A program made the translations under genes and the position numbers. A DNA stretch of 64,000 nt from NCBI GenBank assembly GCA_964057225.1, contig OZ059896.1:8184001-8248000 (forward strand), given 5' to 3'. A model generated the notes under the pieces. The model saw only the letters and a program-made list of their open reading frames with translations. It did not search any database and was not told where the DNA came from. This document shows positions 52,705-63,959 of the stretch, piece by piece. The stretch is from Auanema rhodensis. Taxonomy: Eukaryota > Nematoda > Chromadorea > Rhabditida > Rhabditidae. The first letter of the stretch is position 1. Each line of letters opens with the position of its first letter.

Positions 52705-54611
52705 ATGGCAAACACAGCTCTAGTACATTATGCCAGACAAATCAGAATGGAAATACCGTTGTTCATTTACATGCTAACAAGCTATCTAAAAACTCCTATT
52801 TTTCAAAATTTAATATATGAGAAATCTTGTTTTGAACGATACAATCAAGTGAGTGTTGTAGCATAACAAATGGGCAAAACGTAGGTGTGCTTAGTTGTTC
52901 TAACGAGGATATTTCTAGAAAGACTTGATTATTATAAATTCTTGTTACAGAATGAAACATTTTGTACGGATCCATCAGCTTACTATAAAGATAAAGCAAT
53001 ACAAACAGATGCAAATCACTTTTATGCCATTTCATCATACACGTTAATGGGCCCATCTTTAATCTCCACGCTTTTACTTGGTGTAGGTACTAAGAACATC
53101 AAAACGAGATTTAGTATTATATTCGTTTATAGTTTCCGATTTCTGGAGCATAAAAGTACCTTTGGTCATTCCTTTCATTGGTCTAATTCTTGGCACAATT
53201 AACTATATTTTTCAAACTTTATATATTCACTCAAATATTTATTTTTTACTAATAAGTGATGCTGTTTTTGGATTTTGTGGAGGCTACATATCCATTATAT
53301 GTAAGAGGTTACATATTATTTTTTAATATCTACATGTGTTCAGCTACAATAATGAGTTATGGTGTAAAGACGACAAGGTCGAATTCACGAAGTTATCGAA
53401 TTGCTGGAATGGAAGGTGCTATAGGATTAGGTGGCACTATCGGCTACGCTACTTCAGGAACAATCAGACAGTACTTGCACATTTTTACATCAATAAATCA
53501 ATTTCATTATCTTTTTAAGAGCACTTGGATACGACTATACTTTTATTTTAATACTGATTCTTCAAGTTATCGCTTTCTTATACATTATTGTTTTTGCGCG
53601 TGAGAATGTAAAAGAATCATCAGAATATGATGAATTGGTCGGCACTTCTACGCAAGAATCCAGTGAGTAGTTTTTAAAAATATACTTCAAGTTCCTAGTA
53701 TTTGGTTAGGTTTACGTTTATTCTTCTCTCAAGTTCATAGAGTGGCACATTCGTTCTATGAACTATTAATGATAAAAAGAAATGAACGTTTGTATATATG
53801 GCTGAACATTCTTGCTTTCGGCTTTGAGTTACTTATATTTTCAGGTATGTTTGAATATAATTTGTATTTAATTTAATTTTTTTATCTAAGGGTTAAGCGA
53901 TATTCAATTTTCGTACTTTCGTTTTAAATTAGCGTGGTCTGACAAAGAATATGGGTGGTTTAGTGGATTATCATTCGGAATCACGACGTTAACAGTGAGA
54001 ACGTCTTCATATATATCTTCCTATTAGTATAAAATATAGGTTTTAACTTTATACCCTTTCTTACGTTCTCGTGGTCGAACCGATGGTCAACTTGGGATTC
54101 TGGGCCTAGTTTTCAAAATATTTTCTTTAATTATATTAGCATTTCTACAAAGCTCAGCTATGGCGTATTCTGTAGCAGGTAACTCTGCGATACAAATTGT
54201 ATATATATATATATTTTTTTTTTTTTTTAAGGTATTACAATGTTCAATCGCTTCGTGTCATCAGGCTTCCGGGCTTTTCTCTCGTCACTTATAAATTCTA
54301 ATGAACAAGGTTTGCTGTCGGTAGGCTATAAGTAACATTTTGGAATATGTAGGAAAGATGTTTTCACTCATCGCTCTCCTGGAAGGATGTTCAGGATTAG
54401 CTGCAACTTCACTTTATAACTACTTATATCCTTTAACATTGAATATATTTCCTGGACTTTGCTACTTAGTGAGCGCATTTCTATTGCTACCGTCAATAGC
54501 CATTTTGGGGTGAGATCTATGGTCAAACAGAAAAGAAATATTATTTTTAGATTTTCTGATTACAAAGTTAACAAGATAAGGAATGCAGAAGAACCTGAAG
54601 ACTCTGAATAA
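52705..54611 (+). CDS. SLC46-type major facilitator transporter
   Basis: Eleven exons encode about 463 residues: 52705-52848, 52951-53086, 53133-53300, 53344-53470, 53520-53662, 53710-53844, 53891-53994, 54040-54178, 54232-54309, 54353-54509, 54551-54611. SLC46 members are H+-linked MFS carriers of folate and related solutes at plasma or lysosomal membranes. The start resembles the family: MEIPLFIYMLTSYLKTPIFQ, then LIYEKSCFERYN. Twelve membrane segments can be laid out. The TM2-TM3 loop reads GVVSDFWSIKVPLVIPFIG. The TM4-TM5 region has SRSYRIAGMEGAIGLGGTIG, matching the R-x-R-I motif seen in PCFT-like proteins. The tail is short and acidic. The start is the first ATG after an acceptor 15 bases upstream. 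The poly(A) hexamer AATAAA overlaps the stop region (54,607). Substrate and paralogue are not assignable, because nematodes have several SLC46 genes. Confidence 0.88.
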
Positions 54612-54845
54612 AACTTTTAGTTTTATTTATAAAAGAGTTTATAAAATCCAAATTAGAAGGCACAGTCATCATATATCAACGGGCTTTTTCTACAGAAAAA
54701 TTGAGTATCGCGTTTTAAAATATGATACATTCTAAATTCTAATCAAAGGCGAGCTCAATAGAAGATATCCTAATAATAAATATTTTGAATCACATGTTAT
54801 TCCTTGGGCTGAAAGATTGATATTGGTTATTATACTTGAAGTGAT

Positions 54846-55731
54846 TTAGTAGATTATATCCTCCCTATCGTCATGCTGACTCAATCGCCTATATCTGACA
54901 GTACGACCCGATTTCCCCTCAAAAACAAGACCTAAAAATCAAATAAATAGATATTTTATCAGATTAATTCATTTTACCTAAGATCCTTTTCTTGTTATGC
55001 TGTATTATATAAATACAAACCACCAAAAGAGTAGCAACCACCAAAAAAGTTAAAAAATTTGAATCTGGAGCTTCTTCAACACGAACTTTTGAAGGGGTCT
55101 CAAACAAAACAATAAAACAATCATACTATAACAAACTTACTATACTTACAATTTTCTCTTTCAAATCAGAATTTAAGTTGCCTTTGGCATCCTCAACTTC
55201 TTTTTTTGTGCTATCTTGCTTTTCAGGATTTATATCTTCAACACCTTCGGGCACCGGAGGATCATTAACGTCCTCGTTTACAGTAGAATCTTTTGGCTCT
55301 ATTGAATCCTGGGCATAATGAAAATGAAAAAAAATGGGATTAAAGCATACTTCGTTTTCTGCTTTCCCTCCTTCTACGACTTCAGGACCTTCGAACTCTG
55401 GAGCGGCTCCCTTCTCTTCAGTTGTTGCATTACTAGCATAATTGATAACAGATGAAGTTTCCAGTATCGGTAGAGTAGTATCTTGGAAAATTGTCACTGA
55501 TTGATTAGAAGTCTAAAAATTAAAGTTTTTGTAAATACGAATAAAAAAAGCACCTTCAAAGTTGTAACTGTTTCGTTTATATAAGGTTTGTCTTCTTCAG
55601 CAGATCCAGGGAGTGGAGCACCTAAGAAATAAAATTAAAAAAACGGTTGTTCCAGATCACTTACTAATACTACATGGCAAGATAAAAACAATGGAGATAA
55701 TACATGCCGAAATCACCCTCTTTGGAATCAT
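54846..55731 (-). CDS. tgn-38: TGN38/TGOLN2-like trans-Golgi membrane protein
   Basis: Six exons, high to low, encode about 220 residues: 55665-55731, 55554-55621, 55351-55512, 55150-55308, 54978-55098, 54846-54931. A signal peptide (MIPKRVISACIISIVFILPC) is followed by about 115 residues of acidic, Ser/Thr/Pro-containing low-complexity lumenal sequence. Next come one membrane span (FLTFLVVATLLVVCIYII) and a short cytoplasmic tail. The tail is diagnostic: HNKKRILGLVFEGKSGRTVR resembles the juxtamembrane part of TGOLN2, and a tyrosine sorting signal YRRL matches the YQRL signal that cycles TGN38 between the trans-Golgi network and the plasma membrane. The lumenal part is too simple for comparison, so the call rests on architecture and tail. 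The gene converges on the SLC46-like gene and is divergent from gfl-1. Confidence 0.75.
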
Positions 55732-56381
55732 TCCGAATGTGAATATGTGATTGTGAAAGATGATAAGAATATAGTCAGAGCATGAACAAATCTAAAACTT
55801 ATATACGTAAAAATATTAACATTTTGATTATGGAATTACATGCATTCAAGAAATAATAACATCAAATGTATATACAAAAGCCTTCCTAAGAGCTAGAAAT
55901 AGACCCAAAAGAAACAAAGTTATAGAAACTTGATAGGAAGATTCAACAGATGACCAATTGTATTTATTGTATACTCTCGTGTCAATCGATTGGATTAAGA
56001 TATACAACACCAACACTATGGATACTCTCGTTTAGATGAAAATTCAGTCAGAGCGGTAATAGTAATACCTGTTTAAAATTTAATTGTCAATGCTTATACT
56101 ATTCGTTAAAGAATACAACTTCACTAGCATGTTCCTAATATTTGCACATTCCTTTCTTTAACGATTCATTTCATATCAAACTGTAAGTAACAGTGCTTTG
56201 ATATACAAATATTTAAAGGACGGATATGAGTGTGTATTCGCGGCAAGACAAATTTCACTGTCTTTGCGACTTATTTCAAATTTGAATAATATTTCTGCAG
56301 CTTTAATCATTTTCCTTATATAATATTTGTTGTTACTCAAAATTTTGTTTAGAAACCTTAATAATCAAATTTTTGCTAGAG
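55732..56381. promoter_or_regulatory. Shared divergent promoter region of tgn-38 and gfl-1
   Basis: 650 bases separate the two opposite start codons. Both promoters must lie here unless the transcripts start farther away. An acceptor TTTTGTTTAG ends about 30 bases before the gfl-1 ATG and may be a trans-splice site. No clear TATA-type or conserved element was recognised. Confidence 0.45.
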
Positions 56382-57225
56382 ATGGTAGAAGTAGTTGAAC
56401 GTGTTAAAGGAAAGAAAATTGTTAAATCACTTGTATACGGCAATACTGCTAGTCCTTTTGGTTACAAAAGAGACTCAGATGGACATACTCACCACTGGAC
56501 AATATTTTTACGTTCTTTTAATAATGAGGATTTATCTAAGTTTATAAGAAAAGTACAATTTAAACTTCACGATAGTTACACTAATTCTACCCGAGGTTTC
56601 GTTTATCTTACATTCTAAATTGAAATTAACAAAATATTTTCAGTTGTGGAAAAACCACCATTCGAAGTTTCTGAAACGGGGTGGGGGGAATTTGAAATAC
56701 AAATACGAATATATTTTATTGACATGAATGAAAAGCCGGCATGTTGAACTTTATTTATATATGACATATTATGTTTTAGGTAACAGCATTTCATTATCTA
56801 CGTTTATTTCAACCAGTATTCACGACACCTGCAGGAAAAAGTGAAGTTATAGCGGAGTTTTATGATGAGCTCGTAAGTTTTCCTCCGGCATTATTACTAA
56901 TAGTTTATGTGCTTAGGTGTTTCAAGAACCTACCGTAGTAATGTATAATGCGTTAACTGCTGGAGACTCGAAAAAAACGGAAAACAAAAAATTTCATAAT
57001 GACTGTGAGCTCTTTCATGTGGTTGTATCATTGATATTATTTGATTTAGTGGGACAAGTTTTACGTCGTGCGCAAGAAATGGCAGAATTCGCAAAGGACG
57101 AAATACAGCAGGAAATAGACGATCTCCGAGAAGCATTACGAGCTGCCCATAAGTTAATGTTAAAATATCGTGGTGAAGACCATTCAGCAAGTAATACACC
57201 CAGTGTATCCATGAGTCAAGATTGA
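56382..57225 (+). CDS. gfl-1: YEATS-domain chromatin protein GFL-1/GAS41 (YEATS4)
   Basis: Five exons encode about 221 residues, close to the family's usual 220-230: 56382-56595, 56644-56738, 56780-56872, 56917-57004, 57050-57225. The YEATS domain (about 1-140) reads [71 protein letters not shown] and HYLRLFQP. It includes the HxHxW motif and the WGEF strand that build the acyl-lysine pocket. The C-terminal part (about 160-205) is a predicted coiled coil. GAS41 is a nuclear histone-acetyl reader shared by SRCAP/SWR1 and TIP60/NuA4 complexes, which deposit H2A.Z. Intron 2 (56,739-56,779) must use a GC donor, because the only nearby GT gives a frameshift, while GC-AG splicing joins NEKP to [10 protein letters not shown] in frame. 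Confidence 0.93.
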
Positions 57226-58604
57226 CCTCATCAATGTGATCTCTTATGTATAGTGTATATCATTAATTATTACAAATATATGTATATTCGATACATTTTC
57301 AATAGAATTGAAAGACTATCTCAATTTTAATTGTAGAAGTGTTTTTATTGCCGAGGGTTAGTTTCTACTGCATTCGTGACATTGAAAAGAAAGTGTTTCA
57401 ATATGAAGGGGTTTCAAACGGAAAATGGTATTTTAAAGAACTATTATAGTTTATATCAACTTTCAATTAAGTTTTATTTTTTTTCATGTTCAGCGAACAT
57501 ATATTCCATGCTTTTCACACTAACATACATGCTTTCAATGTATAAGAGAGCTTACAGTAATCAAATATCTCAAAAACATGAAAAGTAGTTAGATATTGCA
57601 AGATATTTCTTTTTAATTATATATCAAAGTTTTCTTGTTGAACACGTTTCAATTTTTTATGCGTAGGTACTAACAGGGTTCCTTGGCGAATTATTGATCG
57701 ATGTGCTGCGTATACGCTCTTTTTATTCTATTTACCCCCCTTCACCGAGATGGTTGTGGTCACTCTGCCGGGGCTACCTGGCTCTTTGCGTTTCTTTTTT
57801 TGTGTTTGTCATAATTATATATTCATTTTTTTGTCAGATTTTAATAATATCTGTAAATTTTATTTCTCAACTTGATTTATATCCCTTATCTTAAAAGTAA
57901 AATGTGGAACTGTAACTACTATACCGTTACGAGATTACCATTCACGATTTTTTTTCAAATCTCGGAATCGTGATTTCAATTTGCTATACTTTTAAAAATT
58001 GTATAAGACTGTTAGGGGTTTGTTAGAGGAAAACTTTGAAATTCTGTTAATAAGAGTTTAGGTTGCACGCTTAGCGATTGTCGCGCGACTATCCGCCTGA
58101 CGCGCGCGTTTTCGCTGGCGAACGGTCTAATGCTCGTTCTCGCCTGAGTATCTCACGTTGACATTGCTAAAAAGAATGATGCTCAAATATTTCGCTGCGT
58201 ACCACGTCGGACAAAAACGCCCGCCTTTTTTTCGCAACCGGCGTCGCGAGCGGTATTGTCTTCCAAATGTAAATTCCCTATTTACAAACTCGAATTTCCA
58301 AGTAACATTTAAAGATTTTTCCATATATTATGTGTTGTATCTCAAACGAATCAGCTTCTTCTCCTCCGTCTGAATATTCAGTGATTTTTCCTTTTTATGT
58401 TTCAAGTGCTGAAGTACTAATCAATTGATACTGGTCAACAAGCCATTTTTTACATAAAAATAACCAGTTTTTATATATTCATTTCGTATCACTTTATATC
58501 TGAATTTTCAGTTAAAATAATCATAATTTCAGACACAAGGCTCGTTTTCTCTGTAGATATTTTCGGGTTTTCGTTTCTTAATAGCTTGACATCTTTTGTT
58601 CTGA
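57226..58604. other. Spacer between gfl-1 and mep-1 with a GC-rich island
   Basis: The left part is AT-rich gfl-1 3' flank. About 57,660-57,790 is of balanced composition without a reading frame. About 58,055-58,260 is GC-rich and dense in CpG. No gene was recognised. Confidence 0.5.
58055..58260 (+). promoter_or_regulatory. CpG-dense island, likely mep-1 promoter
   Basis: This short island contains several CGCG and GCG blocks, such as TGACGCGCGCGTTTTCGC. It contrasts sharply with AT-rich flanks and lies 350-550 bases before the mep-1 ATG. Composition and position suggest a core promoter. A structured non-coding RNA is the alternative. Confidence 0.35.
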
Positions 58605-61600
58605 ATGGTTTCTACTGTCGAAGAACCAACATCCATGATAGCAGCTGAAACAGCTAGTAGCGACAATAAAACCGATATTAAGGTACGTATATTTGAGTGC
58701 TTAAATTTGTAATCAAATATTGTAAAGGAACCTCTTGATACTCAAGAAATCAACAACGCACATGGCGATGAAGGTGATAAAGAAAACGGGGATGGTGGTG
58801 AGAATTTGGATGAATTAGCTTCTTCGTCAATGGAGAATGATATTGTGAATAACGACCAGAATGGTTAGAATAACATATATATATATATTTCGTGCTCTAT
58901 TTTAGAGAAAAAAATTCTGGAAGATAAAGACGTAAAGAAAGACGTCGAATGTATTGAGCTCGAAGATGATGATTGTAAAGTGGTTGATAATAAAGCCGAA
59001 GGTGAACCTCCGGCGAAAAAAACAAAGATGGTTGAAGATACGAAATCTGATACTAAGGTTTGGATTATTTAAAAAAATACAATCTATATTCCATTTTTAA
59101 GGCTACCGGTGAGAAAAAGGAGCCTGAACTCAATAGCCCTGAAGCTTTATTGAATAAGCTAGAGGAGTATATATCAGATGTATGTTATATTATTTTCATT
59201 GTTTTTTCTGTATATAGGTTGACTGTTTAGGCAATTAATAGTGAGAAAAACATAAAGAGAAAAGTTCTTGATGCTCTTCTTGGTGCTATCAATGTTCAAG
59301 TTCAGCGAGAACCGCTTAGTGTCAGAAAGCTCATTTTGGATAAACAATTAGTTTTACCGAACACCATATCTTTTCCCCCTAGCCAGGTTTTTGAATGTTT
59401 TTAAAATCATTCATATAAATTGTTTTAGGTTGTTGATATGCTTATTGAGCACGATCCCGAATTTCCTCTATCTAAAGTAATTAATAAAATGTTCGGTGAA
59501 GAAAGACCAAAGCTGAGCGAAGCCGAGAAAAAAGAGCGTCAAAATTTAAAGGTGCATCAAATTAATTCATTAACTTTAAGGTAATCATTGATGTTAAGGG
59601 TAATAACTCAGCTCCTCACATGACGAAACTACTTATGGATATTGGCCAAGATTTAGTTCAAGAAGCTACATACTGTGATATTGTTCATGCAAAAAATTTA
59701 CCGGAAACTCCAAAAAATATAGAAACCTACAAAACTGTAGGTGATCCTTTTGTGACGTTATATATGCTTAGTTTTAGGTTGCTGCTCAATTGAAGCCGGT
59801 ATGGGAAACACTGAAAAAAAAGAATGAGCCCTACAAATTAAAATTGCACGAATGCTTGGTAAAATTTTCATTTTGATCCAGTTTACCTTCATTTTTATAG
59901 GTTTGTGGATTTAAAACTGAGTCTAGAATGGTGTTGAATCATCATAAAGCTAGAGCTCATTACAAGAATGGAAAATATATGTGTGCTTTATGTCCTGAAT
60001 TTGATACAAATGAAACTCGTCTAATTTCTCATTATCTGTAAGACAAAAAACTCAACTGTTCTCAAACATTAATTATTTTAGTAATGCTCATTGTGTTCTT
60101 GCGAGCAGGGATGATCCTCAAGCTAAGTATCCTTGTATAATCTGTGAGGAAGACTTCCAATTGAAAGGTCTTAGGGATCAACATTTAAAAATATGTAAGA
60201 AAGACTATACTAAAGTCCGCCATATAATGGCTCCAACTGTACGTTTGTTGTCTAATTTATGATTACCAATAGTTTCGTTCAGACGGATGACACTTTGATG
60301 ATCAACCAATGGCTTTGGGATCGCCCTCCCGTTGATCCAACGATTTTACAACAACAGCAAGTTGCTCAAGCTCACCAAGTATGTTTCTGTTGTTTTATCA
60401 TAATCCAATGATTCATCATTCTAGAAGAAGGCACAACTACAAAGTGCTGCTGCTCAAGCCCAGGCTGCTATGAGACGGGGAATGGCCAATAGTAGCTCGC
60501 AAGCTGCTGCACAAGCTCTCCTTCAACAACAGATTGCTCAACAAAGAAACCAATTACGTCATATCGGGGTTTGTTTTTTCTAACACAGTGTTTTACCCCC
60601 ATATCTTTTAGGCGCTAATGAATCAAAAAAATCCAGCACTCAATAATAATTCCCTGTTAGTAGGTATGATCTTTTTTTTCTGCGTGATTACCATTGCTTT
60701 TATTTATAGCTATGCAGCAACATCTTCAACGTGCTGCACAGGCAACTTCTAACGCTGCTGCTCGTACAACAACTACGCAAGCCAATCCTATGTTTAACAA
60801 AATGGCTAATAAAATTACGCCCGCAGCTCTTTTAGCGCAAGTTCATGCTTTAAGAAAAATGCCAACGGTAAAAAAATTAACTCTTTTTTGATAATATGTT
60901 CTCTGGATCTAGGCAGTTCCTCCAGCAGTTCAAAAGATGCTTTCCAATGCTGCCGCTGGATTATTAGGTGCTGCATCTCCTCAAGCTCAAGCGCAAGTAG
61001 CCGCTGTGGCAGCAGCAGCAGCTGCTGCTGCTTCTCCTGCTGCTTCTGCTGGTGCTGCTTGTGAAATTTGTGACCAGAACGTACCGGATAAAGATCAATA
61101 TCTTTTACATTTACAAGTGAGTACATGAACTAGAATGAATATACTTATATTATTATTTAGTCTTATCATAAGCAAATGAAAGGTAAAAATGCCTCGGATA
61201 TGAGCCAAGGTGCACCATTGGCTTGCAGTAGATGTAAAGAACGGTATGCATAATTAACCTGGACTATTGAGGATTTTTTATTTAGGTTCTGGACTTACGA
61301 AGGTCTTGAACGACATTTAGTAATGTCACACGGTCTTGTCACGGCAGATCTATTGCAGAAAGCTCAGAAGAAAGAGGACGGTGGAAGGTGCAAAATATGT
61401 GGAAAGGTTTTATATGAGAGTAATCTCGACCTAATATTAATTTTTAGCAATATGCTTTCAATATGCTTCAACATCTGGTAGCTGATCATCAAGTGAAGTT
61501 ATGTTCGGCTGAAATTATGTAAGTATATATTTTTTTAAAGTTGCTCACTCTCAAAAACTATCTTTTTAGGTATTCATGTGATGTCTGTTCTTTCAAGTGC

Positions 61601-61756
61601 ACAAGTTATAGAGATCTGGAATCTCATTTATCAACACAGCATCCAAAAAATGGAGAAGTAGTTAAAGAAAATAAGGTAAAGTAATTCACAACTGTACATC
61701 TGATTTCATAATATTTTCAGACAAATGGGGCTGATTGCATAACTCTAGATGATTAA
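58605..61756 (+). CDS. mep-1: MEP-1-like multi-zinc-finger protein
   Basis: Twenty exons encode about 768 residues: 58605-58682, 58728-58863, 58906-59057, 59102-59179, 59231-59386, 59429-59551, 59599-59736, 59778-59858, 59901-60037, 60082-60238, 60283-60378, 60425-60568, 60612-60663, 60710-60867, 60913-61116, 61161-61243, 61286-61406, 61448-61518, 61570-61675, 61721-61756. An acidic start contains a nuclear-signal-like PPAKKTK and an IELEDDD patch. A conserved helical block follows ([19 protein letters not shown]). Fingers include [11 protein letters not shown]...[65 protein letters not shown]...H and CDVCSFKC...H. A Gln/Ala-rich middle with a poly-Ala run (about 590-610) separates the two finger groups. 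In C. elegans MEP-1 binds LET-418/Mi-2 and represses germline genes in the soma. The identity is supported by gfl-1 lying next to it. Confidence 0.78.
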
Positions 61757-62486
61757 TTTAAGTTTGTCTAGTCTGAAGGATTATCTTCTCTATATGCGCG
61801 TTTGAATCTCAATTGAGCTCACTACAACAAATTTTCAACACTAATTTGAAATGATGTTTGCATCACAATTTATCTTTCACTGTATATACATATATAGCAA
61901 ACCTGGCTTTTCGATTTAATGGATACGGCCGTTAGACGAGGTAGTGCACTGTTCATAAGATCATTTGTTTTAGAGGGTACTGTAACTTACATTTAATAAT
62001 GAGTTTCCAATAATATGAACTTTCTCCTCTAATATTGGCAACTAATATTGTTGCCTTTTGCCTGTATTATGTAGTTGTCATAAGTCTAATTCATGAAGTC
62101 TCAAGTTTCGTTGAGCATTTCTTTTTTTTGTTTTCATTTTCTTGAGCATAATTTACGATGGGACCTTCAGGCAAATCAAATAGTGCGTTTTTAATATAAC
62201 TCAGTGCTTTGATTGAGCACGTGCCTTTCTTCTCGGATTAAATTTAGTTATATCGAGGATAAGGTTCAGTATTACCCTTTAACCGTATTGTTAAGCTGTT
62301 CTGGTTATTGTAATTCCTTAAAGGCAGATAATATTTGTATGAACAATTCCTTTTCTAAATGAAATTATTTATTACTGACAATAAATTAATGTAGTTTTCA
62401 CACCATTCCTCAGTTGATCTTGGTTTCGGCCTATATATGCTTAGTTTTGGACTATGCCAGACATTTGTCGCAATATAGTATAGAAG
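61757..62486 (+). other. mep-1 3' UTR and short spacer to the methyltransferase
   Basis: No coding sequence seen. Most of it is probably mep-1 3' UTR ending near AATAAA at 62,380-62,385. Two acceptor-like AG sites (GCTTAG ending at about 62,443 and GCCAG at about 62,460) precede the next ATG. Confidence 0.55.
62380..62385 (+). promoter_or_regulatory. Poly(A) signal of mep-1
   Basis: AATAAA 102 bases before the next start codon on the same strand. Operon genes in nematodes show about this distance between an upstream poly(A) site and the downstream trans-splice site. Confidence 0.45.
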
Positions 62487-63959
62487 ATGGCATGCTTCCG
62501 TGGAACTGTTATTACTGGTTTTGAGGATGTTGCCAAGCAGGAGGTTAATAAGATGGGTATTCGGTCATCTTGTATTAGAGGAGCTGTGTGTTTTAATGCA
62601 GAAATCGAGTTTATTCCTCAGGTCTGAGCTCGTCTGTTGCGTAATGTTTTTGACATCCTTCAGTGTTTACAATTGAGATCAATTGATAACTTGTTTGCCG
62701 TGTTATATGAGAATCCTATTTCAGAATTACAGTCTCTGGATACTGAGGTAAAGGTTATTAAACAATAAGTTATTGTACGCGAAAAAAGTAAATTCCTTTT
62801 CCTTTTTTTTGCATTTTATTATGAAGTTCTTGAAGAAGAAAAGTAAAATTTTGATACTTGATATGGTGTAGTATACTATACTTATATTGTGAAAAAGCAT
62901 AGTTCTTGTTTGAAATTTTCATCCCTAAAATTTAAAACTAGCTTTGATAAAATTTCCTTGGATTTGGGCAATTTGATTAGCTCTACTTAGCTTCAAAAGT
63001 TTCAATTCAACCATTGATTTTCTGTGGGGAAATATCTCTCATATTAAAGGAAGCTCTAAATCAAATTAAATTGACAACCGAATATGTGAATTGGTCTCTG
63101 GGTATTAAATGCTGGCAAACAGCTTTTGCACGAAAAATTGCTGGAGGTCCTGAGGGTTTGGAGGTAAAGCAATTTCTAATTAGATGGTTTCTAATATTTG
63201 TTTGAAAGGAAAACATGCGGAAATATATTAATACCGGGATACCAACGGTTTCTGATGAAAACTCTCCAAGATTTAGGTTCTTTGTCGATTTCCAAGTTTA
63301 ATTAAACTTTCGTAATGAACCAATTCAGAGTAACTTGTAACCGAGCAGGAGATAAAAATCAACATAAGTTCTCATCAATGGATGCAGCCCGAGTAATGGG
63401 TGCTAAATTGAATAACATGTTTGGTTGGATACCAGATATGAAACACTTTGACATTGAAGTTATCCTGAATATTCGTTCAGAAATGGTTAGGTTTTTTTTA
63501 TTCTATAACATAACATATAAATTTCTGGTGTTCGTTATGATAGCTCTGAATTCGGATTCATTATTTCGTAGAAACATTGTTGCTTTTGGTCCAACTACAA
63601 TGCGCTCTACAATGTGCTACTGTATGGTTTCTCTTTGTAAACCTCAAAGAAGTTTCTTTCATCATAAGGAAACGTAAAATGCATTATTTTTCAGATCAAT
63701 TAATATTAGATCCAATGTGTGGAGGAGGGTCAATTCCCATAGAAGGCAGTTTAGCATTTCCTGAAACAATTTTTGTGGGTGGTGACCATCATGACAAAGC
63801 CATGGAGCGTTGCTACGAAAACTCAAGAGTATGTATCATCCAAAGCATTTGATAAAGGCGGTTTCAGAACTTGACCGGTAAACCTGATTTTTTGAAATGG
63901 GATGCTTTGAACTTACCGTTACTGGATGGAAGTATTGATGCAATTGTAACAGATTTGCC
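62487..63959 (+). CDS. THUMPD3-like tRNA guanosine-N2 methyltransferase, 3' end outside window
   Basis: The visible part, about 334 codons, uses exons 62487-62621, 62664-62747, 62981-63163, 63209-63276, 63329-63636, 63695-63828, and 63868-63959 with a donor at 63,960. The start, ATVITGFEDVA-like (GTVITGFEDVAKQEVNKMG), and the THUMP part with PRFRVTCNRAGDKNQHKF are typical of THUMPD3. A Rossmann methyltransferase follows. SLFRRNIVAFGPTTMRST leads into LILDPMCGGGSIPIEG (SAM-binding motif I) and the catalytic-type motif beginning TDLP at the window end. THUMPD3 with TRMT112 forms m2G at positions 6 and 7 of tRNAs. The exon at 63,329-63,636 is modelled without an intron, because splicing the GT-AG pair inside it shifts the frame. 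The start follows the mep-1 poly(A) signal by 102 bases. Confidence 0.87.

Noticed and set aside
56930-57212. Two - strand frames across gfl-1 exons 4 and 5
   Set aside because: They are shadows of the coding strand, which encodes the conserved YEATS4 C-terminus.
57660-57900. Possible structured RNA in the balanced-composition block after gfl-1
   Set aside because: It was compared mentally with U1, U2, U4, U5, U6 and tRNA cores and no match was found. The open frame there is T-rich and lacks family features.
60815-61126. - strand Gln/Leu-rich frame
   Set aside because: It is the antisense reading of the Ala/Gln-rich mep-1 exons.
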